Part shown: positions 1-6,420 of the stretch, piece by piece
How positions within the stretch are numbered: the first letter of the stretch is position 1
How the letters are laid out: the number at the start of each line of letters is the position of its first letter
DNA from: JBCBSP01 sp964561235
GTDB taxonomy: Bacteria > Pseudomonadota > Alphaproteobacteria > Caulobacterales > Maricaulaceae
Reading direction: 5' to 3'
Assembly: GCA_964561235.1 (NCBI GenBank)
Contig: CAZLOV010000067.1
Coordinates: forward strand, 1-12,087
Length of the DNA stretch: 12,087 nt
Notes under the pieces: generated by a model
What the model was told of the DNA's origin: nothing
The model's database searches: none
Seen by the model: only the letters and a program-made list of their open reading frames with translations
Program-made: the position numbers and the translations under genes

Positions 1-1
1 G

Positions 2-190
2 ATGGGCGGGATCGTGCTGATCCTGTCCCCGCTGATCTACACCCAGCTCTTCTTCCTGTTCGAGGAAGGCGCGCTCGGCGTGCGCTTTCCCGGCGCGCCC
101 TTCGTTGCGGCGAGCGTGTTCTGCGCCGCCGCCCTCATCCTCTTTCTGGGCCGGCGGCGGCGTCTTCCGGATGCGGCGCCGGCGGACTGA
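2..190 (+). CDS. C-terminal fragment of a TCR/Tet-family MFS drug exporter
   Basis: Only the last 62 residues lie in the window; the gene enters from the left edge and the first Met seen is probably internal. What is visible is a hydrophobic helix with the motif SPLIYTQLFF, a short loop with GVRFPGAPFV, a second hydrophobic helix (VAASVFCAAALILFL) and an Arg-rich cytoplasmic tail. A loop of the FPGAPF type between the last two helices is typical of TetA-like MFS proton antiporters, which export tetracyclines or other small compounds across the inner membrane. Nothing here predicts the substrate. The gene is followed by 66 bases before the hydrolase start, so the two could be separately transcribed. 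Family assignment rests on this short tail and is moderate. Confidence 0.7.
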   Translation: MGGIVLILSPLIYTQLFFLFEEGALGVRFPGAPFVAASVFCAAALILFLGRRRRLPDAAPAD

Positions 191-195
191 TCCGC

Positions 196-223
196 TGGAC
201 GCCGCCTGCGCCCCTGCTAGGCT
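196..223 (+). promoter_or_regulatory. Putative promoter of the hydrolase-phzF pair
   Basis: TGGACGC (196-202) and GCTAGGCT (216-223) are separated by 13 bases. They resemble the Caulobacter-type housekeeping pattern TTGACGC, 10-14 bases, GCTANAWC, with one -35 mismatch and only the GCTA core of the -10 conserved. The same CTAGGNTTG string occurs 43 bases ahead of the protease gene at 5179. This is a pattern match only. Confidence 0.35.
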
Positions 224-256
224 TGCCGCGCGTTTGTCGCCCCACCGGTGATCTTC

Positions 257-979
257 ATGACCTGCCTGTTCGTTCACGGCGTTCCCGACACGGTGCGCCT
301 CTGGGACAAGACGCTGGCGCGCATCAACCGCGCCGATGTGCGCGCGCTGTCCATGCCGGGCTTCGGCGCCGGCGTTCCCGACGGCTTCGCCTGCACGATG
401 GACGCCTACGCCGGCTGGCTGATCGGCGAGATGGAGGCGGAAGCCGAACCTGTCGCTCTGGTCGGTCATGACTGGGGCGGGCTCCTGGTGCAGCGCGCCG
501 CCTGCCTCAGGCCGGATCTGGTGCGCAGCTGGGCGGCCGGCGGGGTCGCCATCGACGAGGCCTATGTCTGGCATGACACCGCGCGCATCTGGCAGACGCC
601 GGGCGAGGGCGAGGCCTTCATGGAGGCGATGGGCGGAGACCTCACCATCGCCGCGCTGACCGAATGGCGCGTGCCCGCCGAAGACGCGGCCGTCGCAGCC
701 GCGCACGCCGACGACGTCATGAAGGCGGCGATCCTCAGCCTGTATCGCTCAGCCGTCGATATCGGCGCGGAATGGTCGCCGGCGCTCTCGCGGATCGCGC
801 CTGGGGGCCTCGTGCTCTGGGGCGAGCATGACCCCTTCGCCAGCGTCGAGGTGGGCCGCCGCTTCGCCGAGCGGACCGGCGCGCGCTTTCATCTCTTCGC
901 CGATTGCGGCCACTGGTGGCCGGTGGAACGCCCGGACGAAACCGCCCGACAGCTCGAACGGCACTGGAGCCGCCTGTGA
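257..979 (+). CDS. Alpha/beta hydrolase, epoxide hydrolase/haloalkane dehalogenase-like
   Basis: A 240-residue single-domain hydrolase. The oxyanion-side motif HGVPDT is near the N-terminus. The nucleophile elbow GHDWGG places Asp72 at the catalytic position, as in epoxide hydrolases and dehalogenases rather than serine esterases. The probable acid is Asp192 (GEHDPF) and the catalytic His is His219 (CGHWWPVE). The protein is shorter than most epoxide hydrolases (about 290-320), with a small cap region between about residues 95 and 165. It should be cytoplasmic, as no signal peptide is visible. No clear ribosome site precedes either the ATG at 257 or the GTG at 248; I chose ATG because the first strand (TCLFVHG) begins right after it. 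The stop overlaps the GTG start of the next gene, implying translational coupling. Substrate is unknown. Confidence 0.85.
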   Translation: MTCLFVHGVPDTVRLWDKTLARINRADVRALSMPGFGAGVPDGFACTMDAYAGWLIGEMEAEAEPVALVGHDWGGLLVQRAACLRPDLVRSWAAGGVAIDEAYVWHDTARIWQTPGEGEAFMEAMGGDLTIAALTEWRVPAEDAAVAAAHADDVMKAAILSLYRSAVDIGAEWSPALSRIAPGGLVLWGEHDPFASVEVGRRFAERTGARFHLFADCGHWWPVERPDETARQLERHWSRL

Positions 980-1818
980 AGCTTCCCTACGCCGAACTGC
1001 ACGCCTTTCCCGACGGCGACCGCCCGCATTCGGGCAATCCCGCCGGCGTCATGCGGCTGGACCGCTTTCTCGACGACGCCGACCTTCTGGGCATCGCACA
1101 GTCGAACAATCTTTCCGAGACGGCCTACGTCGTGAAGCGCGACGGCGAGGACGACGCCTGGGACCTGCGCTGGTTCACGCCCGGACAGGAGGTGGATTTC
1201 TGCGGCCACGCCACGCTGGCCGCCGGGGCCTATCTGTTTGAAGAAGGCTTCGTCTCCGGCGACGCCGTGTGTTTCCACGCCCGCGTCGGACCTCTCGGCG
1301 TGCGCCGCGAGGCGCACCGTTTCGTCATGGATTTCCCCGAGGTCGGGTTTTCCCCGGCGGCGGCGGCCCGGCCGGGCGTGGCTGNNNNNNNNNNGGCTGA
1401 AGCGCTCGGCCTTGAGCCGCTTGAAGTCTATGACGTCCAGCGTCTCCACGGCGCAGACTATGAGATGCACGTGATCGGTTCTGAGGCCGGGCTCGCCGCG
1501 CTCCGGCCCGATTTCGCAGCGCTGGAGCGCACCGGCGTCAATGTGATCGTCACAGCGCCGGGAAAGAGCGCCGATGTCGTCTCGCGCTTTTTCGCCCCCG
1601 GCGCCGGCGTTCCGGAGGATCCCGTGACCGGCTCGGCGCACTGCACGCTTGCGCCCTATTGGGCGAGGCGGCTCGGCCGCAGCCGTCTCAGCGCCCGCCA
1701 GATCGGGCCGCGCCCCGGCGCGCTGGAGATGGAGGCCGACGGATCCGGCCGGGTCCGGCTCTACGGCGCCGCGCACCGCTTCCTCGACGGCGCGATCCAT
1801 TTTGACGCCGCGCGCTGA
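976..1818 (+). CDS. PhzF-family isomerase/epimerase-like protein (contains assembly gap)
   Basis: About 280 residues, close to the usual family length. Visible PhzF signatures are the N-terminal FPDGDRPHSGNPAGV, the SETAYV segment with the expected catalytic Glu48, the EVDFCGHAT motif that closes the first half, and DPVTGSAHC in the second half. PhzF folds as two related halves and isomerises trans-2,3-dihydro-3-hydroxyanthranilate in phenazine producers. Most bacterial members sit outside phenazine clusters and have unknown substrates, and no other phenazine gene is present here, so phenazine synthesis is not implied. The start is GTG at 976, within a GTGA overlap with the hydrolase stop, so the two genes likely form one operon. 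Ten N bases interrupt codons near residue 137; reading frame and length on both sides suit a small gap. Confidence 0.88.
   Translation: MKLPYAELHAFPDGDRPHSGNPAGVMRLDRFLDDADLLGIAQSNNLSETAYVVKRDGEDDAWDLRWFTPGQEVDFCGHATLAAGAYLFEEGFVSGDAVCFHARVGPLGVRREAHRFVMDFPEVGFSPAAAARPGVAXXXXAEALGLEPLEVYDVQRLHGADYEMHVIGSEAGLAALRPDFAALERTGVNVIVTAPGKSADVVSRFFAPGAGVPEDPVTGSAHCTLAPYWARRLGRSRLSARQIGPRPGALEMEADGSGRVRLYGAAHRFLDGAIHFDAAR
1385..1394. other. Assembly gap (10 N)
   Basis: Ten undetermined bases lie inside the PhzF-family gene. The frame upstream (ending PGVA) and downstream (starting AEALGLEPLEV) agree if exactly 10 bases, or 10 plus or minus a multiple of 3, are missing. The flanks are GC-rich (a ggcggcggcccggccggg stretch), a common cause of dropout. 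This is an artefact of assembly, not biology. Confidence 0.97.
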
Positions 1819-1885
1819 AGAGGGTTCCGGCGGCGACTGCGCTCGGGCAGACTGAACGCATTAACCATTTGGGGAGGGTCAATTC

Positions 1886-3871
1886 ATGACCGACATGATG
1901 CGCGGACTTTCGGTGGCGGCGAGCGTCCTGGCGCTGACGGCTGCAGCCTCCGCCCAGGAAGCGTCCTTCGGCGGCCAGACCGGGCCGGATCTGTCCATCG
2001 AGGCCATGGAGCCGGAAGGCGAGGCCGTCGCGGTGGGCATGGCGGGCGAGGATCCCGCCGATATCGGCCGCTATCTGCTGGCGGAAGGCATCGGCGGCGC
2101 GCAGCTGAGCCCGGACGGCGGGACGGTCCTGTTCTCCTGGGGCGTCACGGGTGAATCCCAGCTCTGGACCATGCCGTCCGAAGGCGGCCAGCCGAAGCGG
2201 CTGACCTACGGTTCCGGCCTGTCGTTCGCGCGCTGGCTGCCGGACGGCTCCGGCGTCCTCTACGGCGCGGACAATGACGGCAACGAGCAGGAAGCCTTCT
2301 ACCTGATCAGCGCGGACGGTTCGGAAGAACGCCTTGTCCTTCCGGCGGCGGAAGGCGGCTTCCGGTCCTTCGGCGATTTCGCCGCGGACGGCTCGGCCTT
2401 CATCTACGGCTCCACCGAGCGCGACGGCCTGAGCTTCGACATCTGGCGCGCTGATCTCGACGGCGCGGCGGAGATGATCTTCGAGGGGCGGCTCGGCTTT
2501 TATCCGCGCTCCATCTCGCCGGACGGCCGCTACGCCCTCATCACCGAAAGCGTGGGCGAGGACAGCGACAATCTTTACCTGCTCGATCTCGAAACGCGCG
2601 AGCTGGAGACGCTCTATCAGCCCGATCCGCGCGCCAATCACGGCGACGCCGGTTTCACCTGGGCGCGCGACGGCTCCGGTTTCTACTACGCCACCAACCG
2701 CGACCGCATCTTCTCCGCCGTCGAGTTCTTCGACATGGAGACGCGCGAAAGCCGCGTCATCGCGGAGAGCGGGGTGGATGTCGGCGACATAGCGCTGTGC
2801 GGGGCGAACGGGCGCTATCTCGCCTGGACGCTCAACCGGGACGGCTTCCACGAGCTGAAAATCCGCGACCTCAACCGCAATCGCGACATCGAGGCGCCGG
2901 CGCCGCCCGGCGGTGTGTATTCGCTCAGCTGCGCGGAACAGGCGAACCGGCTTGCGGTGCGGGTGTCCAGCTGGGAGACGCCGGGCGATCTATATCGCGT
3001 CAACCTGCCGCGCGGCGAAGCCGAGCGCGTGTTCGAGGCGGATCTGGCGGGACTGGAACCCGAGCGCCTCGTGCGCCCGGAATCGATCCGGATCACGGCG
3101 CGCGACGGGGTCGAGCTGCAGGGTCTGCTCTATGTGCCGGATGAAGCTTCGCGCAATGGCGAACCGGCGCCGGTCGTGTTCAACGTGCATGGCGGCCCGA
3201 CGGCCCAGTCGCAGACCGGCTGGAGCGGCACGACGCAATATCTCGTCGATCGCGGGATTGCGGTCTTCGCGCCGAACGTGCGCGGCTCGACCGGCTTCGG
3301 CCGGGTCTATGTGACGCTCGACGACCGGGAGAACCGCCTCGACAGCGTGCGCGATCTTGTCGACATGCTCGAGGCGCTTGAGGGCGATCCGCGCATCGAC
3401 ACGTCCCGCGCGGCCGTGCGCGGAGGGTCCTATGGCGGCTACATGGTCAACGCCGTGCTCGCCGCGTATCCGGGCGTGTTCGACGCCGGGGTGTCGCTGT
3501 TCGGCGTGGCCGACTGGGTGACGGCGCTGGAGATCGCCTCACCGGGCCTGAAGGCGGCCGACCTCATCGAATACGGAGACATCAGCGAGGAACGCTGGCG
3601 GGAATTCTACACGGAGATCTCCCCGATCGCGCAAGCCGATCAGATCAACGTGCCGGTGCTGTACTCGCACGGCGTCAACGATCCGCGTGTGGACATCGGC
3701 GAGACCGAAACCATGGTGCGCGTCTTGCGGGAAAACGGGGTGGAGGCGCCGTTCATCCGAATGCCCGACGAAGGTCATGGCTGGCGCAAGCTGTCAAACC
3801 AGCTGTTCTATTTCCGGCGCGAGGCGGAATTCCTCGAGCGCGTGCTTCAGGAGGACGGCGCGGCGGAATGA
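1886..3871 (+). CDS. Secreted S9-family (prolyl oligopeptidase-type) peptidase
   Basis: A 661-residue protein with a likely signal peptide: a hydrophobic stretch after MTDMMRG and an ASA-Q cleavage context near residue 23, so it probably acts in the periplasm or outside. Residues about 55-400 form beta-propeller repeats with recurring SPDG, DGSG and SADG turns. The C-terminal part from about 415 is the alpha/beta-hydrolase catalytic domain: HGGP near His435 for the oxyanion region, GGSYGGYM with nucleophile Ser515, Asp599 in HGVNDPRVD and His631 in DEGHGW. This is the domain order and triad of acylaminoacyl-peptidase/dipeptidyl-peptidase-like S9 enzymes, which cut short peptides. A strong ribosome site, GGGGAGGG at 1871-1878, sits seven bases before the ATG. 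It follows the phzF-like gene by 67 bases and may have its own promoter. Exact substrate preference cannot be told. Confidence 0.92.
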   Translation: MTDMMRGLSVAASVLALTAAASAQEASFGGQTGPDLSIEAMEPEGEAVAVGMAGEDPADIGRYLLAEGIGGAQLSPDGGTVLFSWGVTGESQLWTMPSEGGQPKRLTYGSGLSFARWLPDGSGVLYGADNDGNEQEAFYLISADGSEERLVLPAAEGGFRSFGDFAADGSAFIYGSTERDGLSFDIWRADLDGAAEMIFEGRLGFYPRSISPDGRYALITESVGEDSDNLYLLDLETRELETLYQPDPRANHGDAGFTWARDGSGFYYATNRDRIFSAVEFFDMETRESRVIAESGVDVGDIALCGANGRYLAWTLNRDGFHELKIRDLNRNRDIEAPAPPGGVYSLSCAEQANRLAVRVSSWETPGDLYRVNLPRGEAERVFEADLAGLEPERLVRPESIRITARDGVELQGLLYVPDEASRNGEPAPVVFNVHGGPTAQSQTGWSGTTQYLVDRGIAVFAPNVRGSTGFGRVYVTLDDRENRLDSVRDLVDMLEALEGDPRIDTSRAAVRGGSYGGYMVNAVLAAYPGVFDAGVSLFGVADWVTALEIASPGLKAADLIEYGDISEERWREFYTEISPIAQADQINVPVLYSHGVNDPRVDIGETETMVRVLRENGVEAPFIRMPDEGHGWRKLSNQLFYFRREAEFLERVLQEDGAAE

Positions 3872-3880
3872 CCGTGAGGC

Positions 3881-3914
3881 GGCGGACGGACGGCCCCTTC
3901 GCCGTCCGTCCGCC
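3881..3914. terminator. Perfect 14-bp hairpin between convergent genes
   Basis: The arm GGCGGACGGACGGC (3881-3894), a loop CCCTTC (3895-3900) and the exact complement GCCGTCCGTCCGCC (3901-3914) lie between the S9 peptidase stop (3871) and the convergent gene ending at 3935. There is no T-tract on either strand, so it would be a non-canonical, possibly bidirectional, terminator or 3'-end stabiliser. The structure itself is certain; the function is inferred from position. Confidence 0.7.
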
Positions 3915-3934
3915 CCGACGCCGCGAGTCATCCC

Positions 3935-4471
3935 CTAGTCGTCGTGGCGGCGGCCGTAGCCGTAACGGTCGCGATAGCCGTATCCGTAATCATAGCCGCG
4001 CCGCTGGTGGAAACCGCGGCCATAAACGATGCGTACCGGGTAGACGCCGCGGCGGCTCTCCACGAAGTACTGCCCGCTGCGGCGGTCCCAATAGGCCCGG
4101 CTCGGGATGAAGCCCGGGCCGCGGTCGCGATAGCCATAGCCGTACCGGTGTCCGCTGGCGGGCTGCCAGTCCCAGGCGCTTTGCGGACAGGAGAGAACCT
4201 GGCGGTCGCGGCGGTCTTCGCGGCGGTCGAGGCGGCCGATCGTCACCCGCCGGTCGCGGAAGTCCTCGCGCAGATCCGGACAGCGCCAGGCGTAGACGAG
4301 GAATTCGCCGCGCGCGGGCGCGCGCCGGTACCGCCAGTCGTCGTGGCGGCCATACCGGTCGCCATAATGGTGGCCGCGGTCATAATGCTGCGCCTGCGCC
4401 GCCGGGGCCGCGGCGGCGAGGCTGGTGAACGCCGTCGCGGCTGCGGCGGCGAGGGGGATCAGGGATTTCAT
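3935..4471 (-). CDS. Small secreted CPDL-module protein with Tyr/Gly/Arg-rich tail
   Basis: A 178-residue protein of unknown function. A Lys-containing start and Ala-rich hydrophobic segment end in AQA-Q near residue 27, so export by Sec is likely. The segment Cys64-Pro to Cys95-Pro holds a 16-residue internal repeat (DLREDFRDRR then DRREDRRDRQ). The tail is rich in Tyr, Gly, Arg and Asp, with YGYGYRDR written twice (DNA repeat cggtcgcgatagcc at 3966 and 4122). The same Cys module with identical 31-residue spacing occurs in the adjacent upstream gene at 4636, so the two are paralogues. The ATG at 4471 is preceded by TAGGAG at good spacing. The two cysteines may form a periplasmic disulphide; the strongly basic sequence could bind polyanions or the cell wall, but that is speculation. 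I do not recognise a named family. Confidence 0.8.
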   Translation of the reverse strand: MKSLIPLAAAAATAFTSLAAAAPAAQAQHYDRGHHYGDRYGRHDDWRYRRAPARGEFLVYAWRCPDLREDFRDRRVTIGRLDRREDRRDRQVLSCPQSAWDWQPASGHRYGYGYRDRGPGFIPSRAYWDRRSGQYFVESRRGVYPVRIVYGRGFHQRRGYDYGYGYRDRYGYGRRHDD

Positions 4472-4596
4472 GCGGCGCTCCTAGTCCAGAGGGATCCGGA
4501 GGCGGGTCGGTTCCGCCATCGCTCCCAGCATGGAGACGCGCCGCTGAACGGCGCTTGGCGCGCGCGTTCATACTCTGTTCATTCTTTCAGTGGGAA

Positions 4597-4626
4597 CGGC
4601 GGCGCGGCAGGGGCCCCGCGCCGCCG
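4597..4626 (-). terminator. Probable terminator hairpin downstream of the 126-residue secreted protein gene
   Basis: An 11-bp perfect stem pairs 4597-4607 with 4616-4626 around an 8-base loop, starting ten bases after the minus-strand stop at 4636. On that strand it is followed only by TTCCC, so the T-tract is poor. Position and stem strength support a terminator or attenuator between the two paralogous genes. Confidence 0.5.
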
Positions 4627-4635
4627 CCCGCGGGA

Positions 4636-5016
4636 TCAACGCGCGTCCACCACGATGCGCACGTCGACGTCGCGTCCGTAGCGGTCCCGCACAGCGTACA
4701 GGCCGCCCGGCGTATAGAGGATGTAGGCGTCGGCGACGGCCGCCGCGCGCACCGCCGGCCGGCCCGGACCGGTCCAAACATACGCGCTGGCGGGGCAGCG
4801 CACGCGGCGGGCGTCGCGCCGGTCCTCGCGCAGATCCGCGCGCGACCAGGTGATGCGGCGGTCGCGGCGGTCCTCGACGAGATCGGGGCAGCGCGCGGCG
4901 ACGAGCGTCCAGCCGCCGGCCGCCGCGGCGGGATAGACCGGTGCGGGATAGGCGCACGCGGCGCCGGTGGTGCAGACGGCTCCGGCGACGGCGGCGGCCT
5001 TGATGAGGTTCAACAT
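4636..5016 (-). CDS. Small secreted CPDL-module protein (paralogue of the next gene downstream)
   Basis: A 126-residue protein. The N-terminus MLNLIKAAAVAG is a short signal sequence with cysteines at 15 and 21; Cys21 follows GAA, so a lipoprotein is conceivable, although the lipobox is not classical. The mature part has Cys43-Pro-Asp-Leu and Cys74-Pro, again 31 residues apart, enclosing a 16-residue repeat (EDRRDRR then EDRRDAR). It shares CPDL, EDxRDRR, REDRRD and the CP-x-SA-x-x-W ending with the gene at 3935, but lacks that protein's Tyr/Gly/Arg tail. An open frame continues upstream to 6174, but I chose the ATG at 5016 because it has AGGAG about eight bases ahead and starts the signal sequence. 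It is transcribed divergently from the protease at 5179. Function unknown. Confidence 0.78.
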   Translation of the reverse strand: MLNLIKAAAVAGAVCTTGAACAYPAPVYPAAAAGGWTLVAARCPDLVEDRRDRRITWSRADLREDRRDARRVRCPASAYVWTGPGRPAVRAAAVADAYILYTPGGLYAVRDRYGRDVDVRIVVDAR

Positions 5017-5091
5017 GGTCCTGTCTCCTGTCTTCCGCCGGCGGGGCGGGGAGGAAACGGGGGCCGCCGCCGGTCTGACATCGATACGCGC

Positions 5092-5108
5092 CGGGTTGGC
5101 GCAACCCG
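5092..5108. promoter_or_regulatory. 17-bp inverted repeat in a divergent promoter region
   Basis: CGGGTTG-GCG-CAACCCG is a perfect 7-bp inverted repeat with a 3-base centre. It lies in the 162-base gap between the divergent genes starting at 5016 (minus) and 5179 (plus), close to the putative -35 of the protease gene. Such a dyad suits a dimeric regulator's operator. With a 3-base loop it could also form an RNA hairpin. No regulator can be named. Confidence 0.45.
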
Positions 5109-5112
5109 CCGC

Positions 5113-5142
5113 TTGTTCGAGTGCAGTCCGGGCCGCTAGGTT
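5113..5142 (+). promoter_or_regulatory. Putative promoter of the Cys-repeat protease gene
   Basis: TTGTTCG (5113-5119) and GCTAGGTT (5135-5142) resemble the Caulobacter-type housekeeping promoter, with a slightly long 15-base spacer. The -10 half repeats the string seen at 216 (GCTAGGCT), and the distance to the ATG is nearly the same in both cases (43 and 40 bases from the CTAG). Prediction by pattern only. Confidence 0.35.
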
Positions 5143-5178
5143 TGCGGCGGGGCGAAATTCATCGAGAGGCCGGGGCGC

Positions 5179-6420
5179 ATGATCTTCACAGCACTGGCGG
5201 CGGCGGCCGCCGCCGCGTCGGCGATGCTCGCCGCGTCCGGCCCGACGGATGACGCCGTCCGGGCGCGCCTGTCGGCCGCCGAGATCGACGCCTATCTCCA
5301 GCCGGTGAAGCCGAGGCCCGTCGCGACGCCCGTCCAGGATGACAGTTGCGCCTTTTCGCTGGACCGCACCTGCGACGAGCCCGGCTTCGGCACGGGCCGC
5401 TGCGACGCAGGTACGGACTATTCCGATTGCTGGCGCATCATGGAGGGCCGCGAGGACGACAGCTGCCAGTGGGCGAACGACGGCGAATGCGACGAGCCGG
5501 CCTTCGGCTCGGGCGCATGCACCATGGGCACGGACCTCACCGATTGCGGTGAAGTGAGCCATCTGCGTTTTCAGGACGACAGCTGCCGTCATGCCTTCAA
5601 TGGCGTTTGCGAGGCTATCGAAGACGGCTCGGGCCGCTGTGATCCGCGCACTGACCGGTCCGACTGCGTCGGCCGCGAACGCCCGGCGCGGATTCACGAC
5701 CATTTCTTCGGATATGACGACCGCGTCCTTCCGCCGGTGGATACGGCGCCATGGACGGCGGTCGGGGCCTTCTTTTCCGACGATGGCGGCAGCTGCACGG
5801 CGGCCCTCGTGGCGCCCGCCGTGATCGTCACCGCGGCCCATTGCGTCACGAGCGACAGCGGCGGGGTGTTCGCCGCCGGTCGCTTCGAACTGGCCGACCG
5901 CACGGCGGAAGCGGATGTGATCGACTTCTTCGTCGATCCGGAGTGGGACGTGGAGACCTTCGACGAGACCAATGACGAGGACGGGCTTGACTGGGTGCTT
6001 TTGCGGCTCGACGCGGCGCTCGGCTCGCAGCCGGAGCGGCGGTTGCCGCCGGCGCGGCTCGATCCGGCCCTGCCGCTGGTCCAGGCGGGCTATTCCTGGG
6101 ATACCGATCCCTGGCTTTCCGGCAATCTCGATTGCTCGGTCCGGCAGGCCTTTGCGGATTCCACGTTTGCGCATGATTGCGACACCACGCGCGGCGACAG
6201 CGGCTCGCCCTTCCTGCAGAGGCAGGGCGGCGCCTGGGTGATCGTGGGCACGGACAGCAATTTCCGGCAGGACGACGGGGAGCCGGTCATCTACATCGCC
6301 GCCCAGGCGGCGGGCTGGATGGATTATCTCCCCGCCTTCGCCGCAGGAGAGATCGGCGAAGGCGGCGTACGCCCGCGCGGCCGCGGCAAGCCTGTCCCGC
6401 CGCCCGCCAAGCCGCGCTAG
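5179..6420 (+). CDS. Secreted trypsin-like (S1) serine protease with three four-cysteine repeats
   Basis: A 413-residue protein. Residues 1-20 are an Ala-rich hydrophobic segment that should act as an export signal, although it has no Lys or Arg at its start. Residues 54-163 contain three 31-residue Cys repeats, each C-x7-C-x9-C-x8-C, of the type DDSC...DGxCDEP..GSGxC..GTDxxDC. The S1 domain fills about 190-395: His221 in TAAHC, Asp271 in GLDWVLLRLD and Ser341 in RGDSGSP form the expected triad. The C-terminus is Pro/Arg/Lys-rich. The ATG at 5179 follows GAGAGG by nine bases, and an in-frame stop just upstream excludes a longer start. The Asp/Glu-rich Cys repeats look like Ca-binding or adhesion modules (reminiscent of LNR/LDL-A repeats), which is inference. 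It ends in a CTAG overlap with the convergent gene. Substrate unknown. Confidence 0.9.
   Translation: MIFTALAAAAAAASAMLAASGPTDDAVRARLSAAEIDAYLQPVKPRPVATPVQDDSCAFSLDRTCDEPGFGTGRCDAGTDYSDCWRIMEGREDDSCQWANDGECDEPAFGSGACTMGTDLTDCGEVSHLRFQDDSCRHAFNGVCEAIEDGSGRCDPRTDRSDCVGRERPARIHDHFFGYDDRVLPPVDTAPWTAVGAFFSDDGGSCTAALVAPAVIVTAAHCVTSDSGGVFAAGRFELADRTAEADVIDFFVDPEWDVETFDETNDEDGLDWVLLRLDAALGSQPERRLPPARLDPALPLVQAGYSWDTDPWLSGNLDCSVRQAFADSTFAHDCDTTRGDSGSPFLQRQGGAWVIVGTDSNFRQDDGEPVIYIAAQAAGWMDYLPAFAAGEIGEGGVRPRGRGKPVPPPAKPR
5338..5667 (+). repeat. Three in-gene Cys-rich protein repeats
   Basis: Repeat units are 5338-5430, 5455-5547 and 5575-5667. The cysteines fall at residues 57/65/75/84, 96/104/114/123 and 136/144/154/163, with identical internal spacing and a period of 39-40 residues. 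Units 1 and 2 keep CDEP; unit 3 has CEAI and PRTD in place of the GTD turn, so it has diverged. Spacing is conserved more strictly than the sequence, as expected for disulphide-bonded modules. Confidence 0.92.

Noticed and set aside
1385..1394. Possible frameshift or pseudogene at the N run in the PhzF-like gene
   Set aside because: Frame and overall length agree on both sides, so a simple small assembly gap explains it.
889..1800. 303-codon minus-strand open frame across the N gap
   Set aside because: Antisense to the PhzF-like gene, whose conserved motifs leave no doubt about the coding strand.
976..1818. Phenazine biosynthesis locus
   Set aside because: Only a PhzF-family gene is present; no phzA/B/D/E/G-like gene lies nearby, and most PhzF-like proteins are not phenazine enzymes.
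1688..2851. 387-codon minus-strand open frame
   Set aside because: Antisense to the PhzF-like and S9 peptidase genes, both with intact catalytic motifs; low-complexity composition and no domain.
3935..4300. CRISPR-like or tandem DNA repeats (cggtcgcgatagcc)
   Set aside because: The repeats are irregularly spaced and reflect YGYGYRDR protein repeats in a coding gene; no spacer structure.
3944..4681. 245-codon plus-strand open frame rich in Ala and Val
   Set aside because: Antisense to the repetitive secreted protein; the minus strand has the signal peptide, ribosome site and paralogue.
4636..6174. 512-codon minus-strand open frame running through the protease gene
   Set aside because: It is the 126-residue secreted-protein gene plus an antisense extension opposite the S1 protease. 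The signal sequence and ribosome site at 5016 mark the real start; the rest is Arg/Ala-rich antisense sequence typical of GC-rich DNA.
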